DNA of 64,000 nt from Edaphobacter acidisoli (GCF_014642855.1 NZ_BMJB01000001.1:1798001-1862000), one strand, 5' to 3'; shown: positions 25,108 to 33,925, numbered from the stretch's first letter. Notes: a model not told the origin generated them from the sequence alone. Numbers and translations are program-made.

Positions 25108-26534
25108 GCACCGCACCCAAAACACTCTTCGAAAAAGTCTGGCAGCAGCACGTCGTAGCCGAGCCCGTATCCAATGGTGTAGCCGAGCCGACCATCCTCT
25201 ACATCGACCTCCACCTGGTCCACGAAGTCACCAGCCCGCAGGCATTCGACGGCCTCCGCATGGCTGGCCGCAAGCTGCGCCGCCCCGACCGCACCCTCGC
25301 CACGGTGGACCACAACGTCCCCACGACGAGCGCGCAGGACCGCCTCGTCATCGCCGACCAGACCTCTGCCGCGCAGGTCAACGCGCTCCGCAAAAACTGC
25401 GCCGAGTTCGGCGTCGAGTTCTTCGACGTGCAGGACCGCGACCAGGGCATCGTCCACATGATCGGCCCCGAGCTGGGCGCAACCAAGCCCGGCATGACCA
25501 TCGTCTGCGGCGACTCGCACACCTCCACGCATGGCGCATTCGGCGCGCTCGCGTTCGGCATCGGCACCAGCGAAGTCGAGCACGTCATGGCCACGCAGAC
25601 GCTGCCGCAGTCGAAGCCCAAAACCTTCCGCATCACCGTCGACGGCGCGCTCCCCTTCGGTGTCACCGCCAAGGACATCATCCTCGACATCATCGGCAAG
25701 ATTGGCACCGACGGAGCCACCGGCTACGTCGTCGAGTACGCCGGCTCCGCCATCCGCGCGCTCTCGATGGAAGGCCGCATGACCATCTGCAACATGTCGA
25801 TCGAGGCAGGCGCACGCGCAGGCATGATCGCCCCCGACGAGACCACCTTCGCCTATCTCAAAGGCCGCCGCTTCGTGCCGCAAGGCGCAGCTTGGGACGA
25901 GGCAGTCGCCCACTGGCGCACCCTCCCCACCGAAGAAGGCGCAACGTTCGACCGCGAGCTGCACATCGATGCCGCCACGCTCGCGCCCGCCGTCACCTGG
26001 GGCACATCGCCCGGCATGACCACGACCATCGCCAGCAAGGTCCCCGCGCTCGCCGACGCCAAGACCGAAGCAGACCGCAAGAGCTTCGAGCGCGCCTACG
26101 AGTACATGGGCCTCACCCCCGGCACGCCGATCGAAGAGATCAAGATCGACACCGTATTCCTCGGCTCCTGCACCAACGGCCGCATCGAAGACCTCCGCGC
26201 CGCCGCCGCCGTCGTCAAAGGCCACCACGTCGCAGCAAAAATCCGCGCGCTCGTCGTCCCCGGCTCGCAGGCCGTCAAGCACCAGGCCGAATCCGAAGGC
26301 CTCGACGTCATCTTCAAAACCGCAGGCTTCGAGTGGCGCGAGCCCGGCTGCTCGATGTGCCTCGGCATGAACCCGGACATCCTGCAACCCGGCGAACGCT
26401 GCGCCTCGACCAGCAACCGCAACTTCGAAGGCCGCCAGGGCCGCGGAGGCCGCACCCACCTCGTCAGCCCCGAGATGGCCGCCGCCGCCGCCATCACCGG
26501 CCACTTCACCGACATCCGCAAATGGAAGAAATAG
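25104..26534 (+). CDS. leuC: 3-isopropylmalate dehydratase, large subunit
   Basis: Aconitase-family iron-sulfur enzyme that isomerises 2- to 3-isopropylmalate together with LeuD. It begins [18 protein letters not shown]. Motifs are [20 protein letters not shown] and the three cluster cysteines in FLGSCTNGR and GCSMCLGMN. 476 residues, normal. The ATG at 25104 overlaps the preceding stop; a much longer frame upstream is a shadow of the preceding gene. Its TAG stop merges with the start of a palindromic repeat. Confidence 0.96.
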   Translation: MSTAPKTLFEKVWQQHVVAEPVSNGVAEPTILYIDLHLVHEVTSPQAFDGLRMAGRKLRRPDRTLATVDHNVPTTSAQDRLVIADQTSAAQVNALRKNCAEFGVEFFDVQDRDQGIVHMIGPELGATKPGMTIVCGDSHTSTHGAFGALAFGIGTSEVEHVMATQTLPQSKPKTFRITVDGALPFGVTAKDIILDIIGKIGTDGATGYVVEYAGSAIRALSMEGRMTICNMSIEAGARAGMIAPDETTFAYLKGRRFVPQGAAWDEAVAHWRTLPTEEGATFDRELHIDAATLAPAVTWGTSPGMTTTIASKVPALADAKTEADRKSFERAYEYMGLTPGTPIEEIKIDTVFLGSCTNGRIEDLRAAAAVVKGHHVAAKIRALVVPGSQAVKHQAESEGLDVIFKTAGFEWREPGCSMCLGMNPDILQPGERCASTSNRNFEGRQGRGGRTHLVSPEMAAAAAITGHFTDIRKWKK

Positions 26535-26637
26535 CGCCAAAGGCGCGTCTTATACCAGCCTGGGGCGAAGCCCCAGGTTAGGAACTAACAGAAGATCCAA
26601 GGGCTGAAAGCCCGCTTCATAATTCGCCGGAGGAATC
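26534..26637 (+). repeat. solitary REP-like multi-hairpin repeat (copy A)
   Basis: Three short palindromes in order: GCGCC-AAA-GGCGC, CCTGGGGC-GAA-GCCCCAGG, and GGGCTGAAAGCCC, with TATACCAG between the first two. The same cassette flanks the RAYT gene at 32.1-32.8 kb (copies B and C). Here it fills the leuC-leuD gap and may act as an mRNA stability or attenuation element. Confidence 0.85.
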
Positions 26638-26643
26638 CCGAAC

Positions 26644-27282
26644 ATGGAACCCATCAACATCCTCACCTCAAAAGCCGTCCCGCTGCCGCTGCCCAACATC
26701 GACACGGACCAGATCATCCCCAAGCAGTTCCTCAAGCGCATCGAGCGCACCGGCTACGGCGAGTTCCTCTTCTTCGACTGGCGCTACGACCTCGACACGC
26801 CCGACCACGTCGAGGAGCGCAAGGACTTCGTCCTCAACAAGCCCGAGTACAAGGGCGCGCAGATCCTCATCGCCGAGCGCAACTTCGGCTGCGGCAGCTC
26901 GCGCGAACACGCCGCCTGGGCCATCCAGCAGTACGGCTTCCGCGCCGTCATCGCCCCCACCTTCGCCGACATCTTCTTCTCGAACGCAGGCAAGAACGGC
27001 ATCATCCTCTGCCGCCTCACCGAAGAAGAAGTGCAGGAGCTTCTCGCCCGCTGCACCAAAAATCCAGACCACAAGCTCACCATCTCGCTCGTTGACCAGA
27101 CCGTCACCGACGCCGAAGGCTTCCACGCAAAATTCGACATCGACCCATTCCGCAAATACTGCCTGCTGAACGGCCTCGACGACATCGGCCTGACCCTGCG
27201 CCACAAAGAATCTCTCGACAAGTTCGAGAAGCAACACGACAAAGACTTCTGGTCTACACCCAAAGCCGGGACCGCCGCATGA
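26644..27282 (+). CDS. leuD: 3-isopropylmalate dehydratase, small subunit
   Basis: Swivelling domain partner of LeuC. It begins MEPINILTSKAVPLPLPNID, with NIDTDQIIPKQFLKRI and the NFGCGSSREHAAWAI loop. 212 residues, within the long bacterial LeuD range. It is separated from leuC by repeat copy A rather than the usual few bases, and its end overlaps the next gene by four bases. GGAGG lies upstream of the ATG, at the edge of the repeat. Confidence 0.95.
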   Translation: MEPINILTSKAVPLPLPNIDTDQIIPKQFLKRIERTGYGEFLFFDWRYDLDTPDHVEERKDFVLNKPEYKGAQILIAERNFGCGSSREHAAWAIQQYGFRAVIAPTFADIFFSNAGKNGIILCRLTEEEVQELLARCTKNPDHKLTISLVDQTVTDAEGFHAKFDIDPFRKYCLLNGLDDIGLTLRHKESLDKFEKQHDKDFWSTPKAGTAA

Positions 27283-27767
27283 AACGATATGCGCTAACTG
27301 CCGTTCTCATTTCCTGTGTCATGCCAATTGCGGCTATGTCGCAGAGCGCCGGACAGGTTCCTGTGCCGTCGCAATTCGCAACTGCGCACAACATATTCCT
27401 CGCGGCAGGCGGGGCTCCTGCACTCGGCAACAGGGCAAAGCTCGCCACAAACATGTCCTACGACAGCATGTACCACGCGCTTGAAACGCTAACGCAATAC
27501 CATCTCGTCGCAAACCCAGCCAGTTCCGATTTGGCGATGGAAACCTCAATCCATGTAGCTGTTGGGAACGCGGGCAACCAGTTCAACAGTGTTTCACTTC
27601 GACTCGTCGTCCGCGACACAAAAACCCAGACATTGCTTTGGATATTAGATGAGCCCCTTGATGGTGCATTCCGCGAGAAGACTTTTCAGAAGAACCTCGA
27701 CGATGCAGCTTCGCATCTTGCTCAGGATTTGAAGGTCCTGAGCGAAGGCAGAGAACCCCAGGTCTGA
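27279..27767 (+). CDS. exported protein of unknown function after leuD
   Basis: 162 residues with a signal peptide (MKRYALTAVLISCVMPIAAM). The mature part has HNIFLAAGGAPALG, a Tyr-rich helix (SYDSMYHALETLTQYHLV), then LRLVVRDTKTQTLLWILDEP and a C-terminal helix ending DDAASHLAQDLKVL. The strand-then-helix pattern recalls proteins with a DUF4136-like fold, but I am not confident. It is coupled to leuD by ATGA and lies 24 bases before ilvD. Codon use is less GC-biased than in leuD. Confidence 0.65.
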   Translation: MKRYALTAVLISCVMPIAAMSQSAGQVPVPSQFATAHNIFLAAGGAPALGNRAKLATNMSYDSMYHALETLTQYHLVANPASSDLAMETSIHVAVGNAGNQFNSVSLRLVVRDTKTQTLLWILDEPLDGAFREKTFQKNLDDAASHLAQDLKVLSEGREPQV

Positions 27768-27791
27768 ACTTGCAATCGATAAAGGAAGAGA

Positions 27792-29513
27792 ATGAGCAAC
27801 GTTGATCCCAAACAGCACTCCCGAGTCCTCACCGAAGGCCCCAACCGCGCCGCGGCCCGCGCCATGCTGCGCGGCGTAGGCTTCAGCAAAGAAGATCTGC
27901 ACAAGCCCATCATCGGCATCGCCAACACCTGGACTGAGATCGGCCCCTGCAACTTCCACCTCCGCGACATCGCCGAGGCCGTCAAAGAAGGCATCCGCGA
28001 GGCAGGCGGCACGCCGATGGAGTTCAACACCGTCACCATCTCCGACGGCATCACCATGGGCACCGAAGGCATGAAAGCCTCGCTCATCTCGCGCGAGGTC
28101 ATCGCCGACAGCATCGAACTCGTCACGCGTGGCAACTCCTTCGACGGCCTCGTCTGCATCGCCGGCTGCGACAAAAACATGCCCGGAGCCATCATGGCGC
28201 TCGCCCGCCTCGACATCCCCGGCATGATGCTCTACGGCGGCTCCATCGCGCCCGGCCACATGCACGTCGCCGCGGACGGCAAGACACCCGAGCCCGGCTC
28301 CTCCAAGGAAATCGACATCACCATCCAGCAGGTCTTCGAAGCCATCGGCGCGCACGCCGCCGGCAAAATCTCCGACGCGCAGCTCGAAGAGGTCGAAGCC
28401 ACCGCGTGTCCCGGCCCCGGAGCCTGCGGCGGGCAGTTCACCGCCAACACCATGGCGATGTCCGGCGAGTTCCTCGGCATCTCGCCCATCCAGCTCACCG
28501 GCGTCCCCGCCATGTCCGCGGACAAGCACGCAGCCTCACGCGAAGCCGGCAAGCTCGTCATGGACCTCGTCCGCAGCGGCCTCAAGCCATCCCAGATCAT
28601 CACGCAGCAGTCGCTCGAAGACGCCATCGCCGCAGTCTGCGCCTCGGGCGGTTCGACCAACGCCGTGCTGCACCTCATCGCCATCGCGCACGAACTCCAA
28701 ATCCCCATCACCATGGACGACTTCGACCGCATCAGCGAGAAGACGCCCTTCATCTGCGACCTCCAGCCCGGCGGCAAGTACGTCGCCAAGGACTACCAGG
28801 ACGCAGGTGGCTCGCGCCTCCTCGCCAAACGCCTCCTCGACAAGGGCCTGCTCCACGGCAAAACCCCGACCGTCACCGGCAAAACAATCCGCGAAGAAGC
28901 AGCCACAGCGCACGAGACACCCGGCCAGGTCATCATCCGCGAGTGGTCGTCGCCGCTCAAGCCCACCGGCGGCCTCGTCATCCTCAAGGGCAACCTCGCG
29001 CCCGACGGCTGCGTCATCAAAGTCGCCGGCCACGAGCGCCTCTTCCACCAGGGCCCTGCGCGCGTCTTCAACTCAGAAGACGCCTGCTTCGAGGCCGTCG
29101 AGCACGGCAAGATCAACCCCTCCGACGTCCTCGTCATCCGCTACGAAGGCCCGCGCGGAGGCCCAGGCATGCGCGAGATGCTCGCCGTCACCGCAGCCAT
29201 CAAGGGCATTCCCGAGCTCTCGGAAACAGTCGCTCTCTTAACAGACGGCCGCTTCAGCGGAGCCACGCGCGGCCTCATGGCCGGCCACGTCGCCCCCGAA
29301 GCCCAGCTCGGAGGCCCCATCGCCGCCGTCCGCGAAGGCGACACCATCACCTTCGACATCCCGAACCGCGAGCTTCGCCTCGAAGTCCCAGCCGAAGAGA
29401 TCGCCAAGCGCCTCAAAGAAGTCAAGCAACCCGAACCCCGCTTCAAGCGCGGAGTCTTCGCCAAGTACACCAACACTGTCAGCAGCGCATCACAAGGAGC
29501 CGTCACTACGTAG
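27792..29513 (+). CDS. ilvD: dihydroxy-acid dehydratase
   Basis: Iron-sulfur enzyme forming 2-oxoisovalerate and 2-oxo-3-methylvalerate. It begins [20 protein letters not shown]. Motifs are [14 protein letters not shown], the cluster cysteines in [13 protein letters not shown] and [19 protein letters not shown], and the C-terminal [19 protein letters not shown]. 573 residues. AAGGAAGAG precedes the ATG. It feeds LeuA (2-oxoisovalerate) within the same gene array. Confidence 0.97.
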   Translation: MSNVDPKQHSRVLTEGPNRAAARAMLRGVGFSKEDLHKPIIGIANTWTEIGPCNFHLRDIAEAVKEGIREAGGTPMEFNTVTISDGITMGTEGMKASLISREVIADSIELVTRGNSFDGLVCIAGCDKNMPGAIMALARLDIPGMMLYGGSIAPGHMHVAADGKTPEPGSSKEIDITIQQVFEAIGAHAAGKISDAQLEEVEATACPGPGACGGQFTANTMAMSGEFLGISPIQLTGVPAMSADKHAASREAGKLVMDLVRSGLKPSQIITQQSLEDAIAAVCASGGSTNAVLHLIAIAHELQIPITMDDFDRISEKTPFICDLQPGGKYVAKDYQDAGGSRLLAKRLLDKGLLHGKTPTVTGKTIREEAATAHETPGQVIIREWSSPLKPTGGLVILKGNLAPDGCVIKVAGHERLFHQGPARVFNSEDACFEAVEHGKINPSDVLVIRYEGPRGGPGMREMLAVTAAIKGIPELSETVALLTDGRFSGATRGLMAGHVAPEAQLGGPIAAVREGDTITFDIPNRELRLEVPAEEIAKRLKEVKQPEPRFKRGVFAKYTNTVSSASQGAVTT

Positions 29514-29545
29514 TCGCATTTTTGCATTTGCATTTCGCATTGCTT

Positions 29546-29620
29546 AAGGGCACGGCTTCAGCCGTGCCGCAACATCAACCGAAGATAAAGAGGGTTTTAG
29601 CCCCTGAGGTACGCCGCTTG
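29546..29620 (+). repeat. palindromic intergenic repeat (GGGCACGGCTTCAGCCGTGCC type)
   Basis: Contains GGCACGGCTTCAGCCGTGCC, then TTTTAGCCCCTGAGG. The first palindrome recurs at 56642-56664. It lies between ilvD and a small membrane-protein gene, and belongs to a different family from copies A-C. Confidence 0.7.
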
Positions 29621-29629
29621 CCGACGCCG

Positions 29630-29935
29630 ATGAACTCGAACGAAACGGCTCAAACAAAGAAGCCGCTTTCGAAGACTGCCAAGATCATCATCATGGAGAT
29701 TGCGATGGTGCTCGGTTGTTTCGTAGCGATGTTCACTGTCTCTCCCGCAACTCCACTTCGAACATTCCTGATCATCTGCGTAGCAGTATTCATCGCCTTT
29801 AACCTTTTCCTTTTTATCCAGCTTCGCAAACCTGCAAATCCGGCACGCAAGATCAACACGAAGAAAATTTATATCCTAACGGGTCTCTCTTTTCTGATTC
29901 TCGCCTGGGAGATTTACCGAAATTACGGGAGGTAG
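29630..29935 (+). CDS. small membrane protein between ilvD and ilvB
   Basis: 101 residues with two or three hydrophobic helices: IIIMEIAMVLGCFVAMFTV, LRTFLIICVAVFIAFNLFLF and IYILTGLSFLILAWEIYRN. The TPLRT-x-LII segment matches the small protein encoded at 24179. No good ribosome-binding site precedes the ATG, which follows an intergenic repeat. It ends three bases before ilvB. Unknown family. Confidence 0.6.
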   Translation: MNSNETAQTKKPLSKTAKIIIMEIAMVLGCFVAMFTVSPATPLRTFLIICVAVFIAFNLFLFIQLRKPANPARKINTKKIYILTGLSFLILAWEIYRNYGR

Positions 29936-29938
29936 TAT

Positions 29939-31792
29939 ATGGCCGACACCAAAAATCAACACCCCACCCTCACCGGTTCCGAGATCATCTGGGCCACGCT
30001 CGTAGGCGAAGGCGTCGACAAGGTCTTCGGCTATCCCGGCGGAGCCATCCTGCCCGCCTACGACGCGCTGCGCAAGTTCCCCATCCACCACATCCTCACG
30101 CGCCACGAGCAGGGCGCCGCGCACATGGCCGACGGCTACGCCCGCGCCTCCGGCAAGGTCGGCGTCTGCATCGCCACCAGCGGCCCGGGCGCAACCAACC
30201 TCGTCACCGGCATCGCCACCGCCATGCTCGACTCGATACCCATCGTCGCCATCACCGGACAGGTCTCCTCAAAAGTCCTCGGCTCCGACGCCTTCCAGGA
30301 AGTCGACATCACCGGCATCACCCTGCCCATCACCAAGCACAACTTCCTCGTCACGCGCGCCGAAGACATCGCGCCCACGCTCCGCGCCGCCTTCCAGATA
30401 GCCAAATCCGGACGCCCCGGCCCCGTGCTCGTCGACATCACCAAAGACGCGCAGCAGAACTCCGCCATCTACGACTTCGCCGCCGCCGCGCCCGCGCCCT
30501 ACCGCCCGCACCCCATGCTGCGCGCCGAGTCCGCCTCCATCGTCCAGGCCATCGAGCTCATCAAAGCTGCAAAGAAGCCCGTCATCCTCGCCGGCCACGG
30601 CATCACGCTCTCCGGCGCCGAGCGCGAAGTCATCCGCTTCGCCGAGCAGCTCCACATCCCCGTCGCCGGCACGCTGCTTGGCCTCGGCAGCTTCCCTGCC
30701 GCGCACCCGCTCTCGCTCGGCATGATGGGCATGCACGGCGAATCCTGGGTCAACAACGCCATCCAGCAGTCCGACCTGCTCCTCGCCTTCGGCATGCGCT
30801 TCGACGACCGCGTCACCGGCACGCTCAGCACCTACGCGCCCAACGCCAAGAAGATCCACATCGAAATCGACCCCTCCGAGATCAACAAAAACGTTCGCGC
30901 CGACGTGGCCCTCATCGGCGACCTCAAAGAAGTCCTCACCACTCTACTCTCCCTCATCCCGCAGCCCTCCTCAGAGTTGTCATCCTTCCGCGAAGCGGGA
31001 GGACCTGCTGTTAATGCTGCTAAGCCGGGTGCCCCAGGTCCCGACTCTGGGTCCTGGGACCGCACCGCCGTAGACGCCTGGCTCAAGCAGATCAACACCA
31101 GCAAAGGCGACGCCGCCGTCCGCGACATCATCAACCTGCCCGACAACGGCCATCTCTACGCGGCGCACGTCATCAACGACATCTGGCGCGAAGCCCACGC
31201 CGCCGGCCGCGCCGACCAGACCATCATCGTCACCGACGTAGGCCAGCACCAGATGTGGGAGGCCCAGTACTACAAGCACGACTCGCCGCGCACGCTCATC
31301 ACCTCCGGCGGCCTCGGCACGATGGGCTTCGCCCTACCCGCAGCCATCGGCGCAAAGGTCGCGTGCCCGGAAAAAGACGTCTGGGTCATCGCCGGCGACG
31401 GCGGCTTCCAGATGACCGCCGCCGAGCTTTCGACCATCGTGCAGGAGAAGCTCGCCATCAACATCGCCGTCATCAACAACGGCTTCCTCGGCATGGTGCG
31501 CCAGTGGCAGGAGGCCTTCTACGACAAGAACTACGCCGCCAGCCCCATCCTCTCGCCCGACTTCGTAGCCCTCGCCGGAGCGCACGGCATCGACGGCGCA
31601 ACCGTAAAGAAGCGCAAGGATGTAACTTCGACAGTTACAAAATCCCGCACCAGCGGCAAACCATTCCTCATCAACTTCCAGGTAGAAAAAGAAGACGGCG
31701 TCTACCCAATGATCGCCCCCGGCAGCGCCCTCCACGAGATGGTCCGCCGCCCGCAAAAAGACCCCCTCCTCGAAACCGCGGAGGATGAATAG
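29939..31792 (+). CDS. ilvB: acetolactate synthase, large subunit
   Basis: Thiamine-diphosphate enzyme making acetolactate and acetohydroxybutyrate, the first common step of valine and isoleucine synthesis. The N-terminal domain has VFGYPGGAILPAYDAL and TRHEQGAAHMADGYARASGK (catalytic Glu). The FAD region has GMMGMHGE and FGMRFDDRVTG. The C-terminal ThDP domain has GDGGFQMTAAELSTI and NNGFLGMVRQWQ. 617 residues. The linker between the middle and C-terminal domains carries a roughly 29-residue insertion (about 346-374) encoded by a palindromic intergenic repeat. GGGAGG precedes the ATG. Confidence 0.97.
   Translation: MADTKNQHPTLTGSEIIWATLVGEGVDKVFGYPGGAILPAYDALRKFPIHHILTRHEQGAAHMADGYARASGKVGVCIATSGPGATNLVTGIATAMLDSIPIVAITGQVSSKVLGSDAFQEVDITGITLPITKHNFLVTRAEDIAPTLRAAFQIAKSGRPGPVLVDITKDAQQNSAIYDFAAAAPAPYRPHPMLRAESASIVQAIELIKAAKKPVILAGHGITLSGAEREVIRFAEQLHIPVAGTLLGLGSFPAAHPLSLGMMGMHGESWVNNAIQQSDLLLAFGMRFDDRVTGTLSTYAPNAKKIHIEIDPSEINKNVRADVALIGDLKEVLTTLLSLIPQPSSELSSFREAGGPAVNAAKPGAPGPDSGSWDRTAVDAWLKQINTSKGDAAVRDIINLPDNGHLYAAHVINDIWREAHAAGRADQTIIVTDVGQHQMWEAQYYKHDSPRTLITSGGLGTMGFALPAAIGAKVACPEKDVWVIAGDGGFQMTAAELSTIVQEKLAINIAVINNGFLGMVRQWQEAFYDKNYAASPILSPDFVALAGAHGIDGATVKKRKDVTSTVTKSRTSGKPFLINFQVEKEDGVYPMIAPGSALHEMVRRPQKDPLLETAEDE
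30976..31060 (+). repeat. palindromic repeat inserted in frame within ilvB
   Basis: TTGTCATCCTTCCGCGAAGC with GGGAGGACCTGCT behind it is nearly identical to intergenic sequence at 53782-53820. The second half contains GGTCCC...GGGACC. The insert keeps the frame and adds a Gly/Pro/Ser-rich linker. Confidence 0.8.
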
Positions 31793-31801
31793 CGTCACGC
31801 C

Positions 31802-32077
31802 ATGCACATCATCAAATCACAACTCGGCCGGGCTGCATTTATTGGCACAGCTTCCTGTGCCTCTATTGCAGTGATAGCTTCTGTCGTACCGATCAGCAAG
31901 GTTGGTATGGTTTTGCTGCCGGGTGCACTCGTTGCAGCTTTGTTTTTTCCTGAAGGCATTGAGTCGAATCATGGATGGGCATTCCTAATCCTCGCAGCAT
32001 TTTTCGATTGCGTACTATTCGCCTTGATTGCTTTATTTTTCATTCGTCTACGCGCAAAATCGTCAATCGACCGTTGA
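31802..32077 (+). CDS. small membrane protein after ilvB
   Basis: 91 residues with hydrophobic segments near AAFIGTASCASIAVIASVV, VGMVLLPGALVAALFF and AFLILAAFFDCVLFALIALF, ending with a basic tail. I recognise no family. It lies 9 bases after ilvB on the same strand and before the RAYT element. Codon use is less GC-rich than in ilvB. Confidence 0.6.
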   Translation: MHIIKSQLGRAAFIGTASCASIAVIASVVPISKVGMVLLPGALVAALFFPEGIESNHGWAFLILAAFFDCVLFALIALFFIRLRAKSSIDR

Positions 32078-32129
32078 CAAGGGTTTCCATGCAAAACACA
32101 ATCACATCTCAATCGGTCAACCACCACAA

Positions 32130-32226
32130 GCGCCAAAGGCGCGCCTCATACCAGCCTAGGGCGAAGCCCTAGGTAAACGACAATGCAAACTCCGGAGGGC
32201 TGAAGGCCCGACTCATAGATGCCGGA
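32130..32226 (+). repeat. REP-like multi-hairpin repeat (copy B)
   Basis: Same three-palindrome cassette as copy A: GCGCCAAAGGCGC, CCTAGGGC-GAA-GCCCTAGG (the stem carries matching changes on both arms) and GGGCTGAAGGCCC. It abuts the stop codon of the RAYT gene. Confidence 0.85.
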
Positions 32227-32679
32227 CTAATCCCAAACATATCGCTCATCAAACTCAACACCATACCGCTTCAGAAACGCACGCATCTCATCCTGAAACG
32301 AACGCTTACGATGATGCTCCTCTTGCCCAGCGATGTACTCGACCAACGCGCCCAAATCCGTAGGCCCTACAGAAAATGCCGCGTATCCTCGCTGCCAGGC
32401 AAATTTCTTCAACTCGGGCGCCTGCATCTTAATCCATTGCGACGAAACGGATTTCAACTGCTTCACCAACTCCGCAACATTCGTCGTCCGCGACAGACGC
32501 AAAGCGATGTGAACATGGTCTGCAACTCCACCAACCCGGAAACATTCGCACCCGGCATCACGGGCAACCGTGGCAAGGTACGCATGAAGGGCAGGGCGGA
32601 CATCCGCATTGATGAAAGGCCAGCGATCTTTTGTACTGAAGACCAGATGCACCAGAACAAAGGCGAACGATTGGGGCAT
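32227..32679 (-). CDS. REP-associated tyrosine transposase (RAYT, IS200-like)
   Basis: 150-residue HUH single-strand transposase. The HUH motif is DHVHIAL (His55, His57). The catalytic tyrosine is probably Tyr115 in LVEYIAGQEEHHRKRSFQDE, and the C-terminus (RYGVEFDERYVWD) is typical of the TnpA_REP group. The real ATG is at 32679, just outside repeat copy C; a longer frame to 32802 only reads through the repeat. All three key residues are present, so it may be active. Confidence 0.9.
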   Translation of the reverse strand: MPQSFAFVLVHLVFSTKDRWPFINADVRPALHAYLATVARDAGCECFRVGGVADHVHIALRLSRTTNVAELVKQLKSVSSQWIKMQAPELKKFAWQRGYAAFSVGPTDLGALVEYIAGQEEHHRKRSFQDEMRAFLKRYGVEFDERYVWD

Positions 32680-32767
32680 TCCGCCGATTATAAATCGGGC
32701 CTTCAGGGCCTTCAGCACAATACCTGGGGCTTCACCCCAGGCTGGTATAAAGCCGCGCCGTTGGCGC
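32680..32767 (-). repeat. REP-like multi-hairpin repeat (copy C)
   Basis: On the minus strand it reads GCGCCAACGGCGC, TATACCAG, CCTGGGGTGAAGCCCCAGG, then GGCCCTGAAGGCC. It is inverted relative to copy B and carries the upstream region of the RAYT gene. Its outer end overlaps the putative start of the neighbouring lipoprotein gene. Confidence 0.85.
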
Positions 32768-33273
32768 TTACCCTGGCCCTCGCAACATCCGGCTGCGCCC
32801 AATCAACACATTCATCGACACCAGCCACTCCGGCCACGCCACACAAATTCACATCGCAATCACCGACAAAATCCACACAACCCCAAATCCAAATCCTCAT
32901 CCTCAACGCCAAGACCAACCACCCCATCACCGACGAAAGACTCAACGTCGCCCTGAAGCAAGACCAGATCGGCTCCGTCGCCATGCCCACCGACAAACAC
33001 GGCATCATCGAAGTCGACACCGGCGACGCGACCATCCTCCGCATCCTCGCGAACATGTACGCCGACTGCCGCCCGCGCGCCGAGCTCTACACCAACTACT
33101 CCATCGACGAGATCCGCACGAACGGCATCACCACCGGCAACCTCTGCAGCGCCGCGCATCCAAAGCCACAACCAGGCGAACTGATCCTCTTCGAGATCCC
33201 CAAGACCTACGTCCCAAAGAATCCCAACGCACCCATCACGCACCTGCCGCACTCCGACGAGTACCCAAACTAA
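32761..33273 (+). CDS. putative lipoprotein, 5' end overlapping a REP repeat
   Basis: The frame reads LALTLALATSGCAQS, with a plausible lipobox (ATSGC), followed by a Thr/Pro linker and a beta-rich domain (IQILILNAKTNHPITDERLN, RILANMYADCRPRAELYTNY, GELILFEIPKTYVP). The domain looks like a regulatory-type beta sandwich, without a firm family. No ATG or GTG lies near a signal peptide; a TTG at 32761 falls inside the palindrome of repeat copy C. The original start may have been lost when the element inserted. In-frame ATGs farther upstream fall within the antisense of the RAYT gene. Confidence 0.5.
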   Translation: MALTLALATSGCAQSTHSSTPATPATPHKFTSQSPTKSTQPQIQILILNAKTNHPITDERLNVALKQDQIGSVAMPTDKHGIIEVDTGDATILRILANMYADCRPRAELYTNYSIDEIRTNGITTGNLCSAAHPKPQPGELILFEIPKTYVPKNPNAPITHLPHSDEYPN

Positions 33274-33298
33274 ACCCTAACCTAACCCCTGAGGCCTT

Positions 33299-33925
33299 AT
33301 GCTCCACACCTTCGTAGCCCTCGTAGACGACAAACCCGGCGTCCTCACGCGCGTCGCCTCGCTCTTCCGCCGCCTCAGCATCAACATCGTCTCGCTCACC
33401 GTCGGCGAGAGCGAACACCCCGACACCTCGCGCATGACCATCGTCTGCGAGGCCCCCGAGCACGCCGCCGACCGCATCCGCGCCTCGCTCTACAAGCTCG
33501 AGATCACCCGCCACGTCGACGAGGTCGGCCGCAGCGAAGCCGTCATCCGCGAGCTCTGCCTCATCAAGGTCGCAGCCGGTCCCAACGAGCCCAACGGCCT
33601 GCACTCGCGCTCACAAATATTCGAGCTGGCCAACGTCTTCCGCGCCCGCGTCGTCGATCTCGCGCCCGACTCCATCATGCTCGAGATGACCGGCAGCTCC
33701 AGCAAGATCGAAGGCCTCATCCAGGTCCTGCGCGAATCCGGCTACACCATCCTCGAAGTCTCCCGCACCGGACGCATGGCGATGCGCCGCGGCCACCACA
33801 CCAGCCGCGTCCTCAAAGCCCTCGGCACACCCAACGGCGACGCCGAACCCGCACACCCATCCCGACGCAAAACCGACATCATCCCCAACCAGTTCCCAAA
33901 CGTCCACGAAGAAGAAGCCGACTGA
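33299..33925 (+). CDS. ilvN: acetolactate synthase, regulatory subunit
   Basis: Binds IlvB and confers valine feedback control. The N-terminal ACT domain is MLHTFVALVDDKPGVLTRVA, followed by LFRRLSINIVSLTVG. The second ACT-like domain contains FRARVVDLAPDSIMLEMTG. 208 residues, longer than the typical 160-180, with a polar tail after about residue 160. TGAGG precedes the ATG. In most genomes it follows ilvB directly; here 1.5 kb of small genes and a RAYT element intervene. Confidence 0.94.
   Translation: MLHTFVALVDDKPGVLTRVASLFRRLSINIVSLTVGESEHPDTSRMTIVCEAPEHAADRIRASLYKLEITRHVDEVGRSEAVIRELCLIKVAAGPNEPNGLHSRSQIFELANVFRARVVDLAPDSIMLEMTGSSSKIEGLIQVLRESGYTILEVSRTGRMAMRRGHHTSRVLKALGTPNGDAEPAHPSRRKTDIIPNQFPNVHEEEAD

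Larger units (their letters stand above)
32130..32767 (-). mobile_element. RAYT-REP element inserted between ilvB and ilvN
   Basis: A REP-associated tyrosine transposase gene is enclosed by two multi-hairpin repeats in inverted orientation (32130-32226 and 32680-32767). It runs against the direction of the ilv-leu genes. Such elements mobilise or maintain the scattered single-stranded hairpin repeats of the genome. No target duplication was identified. Confidence 0.75.

Noticed and set aside
24699-26540. 613-residue minus-strand open frame opposite leuC
   Set aside because: Gly/Ala/Asp/Val-rich antisense shadow with no domain; leuC explains the region.
32227-32802. RAYT protein starting at 32802
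   Set aside because: The first 41 residues are only the translation of repeat copy C; the family N-terminus begins at the ATG at 32679.
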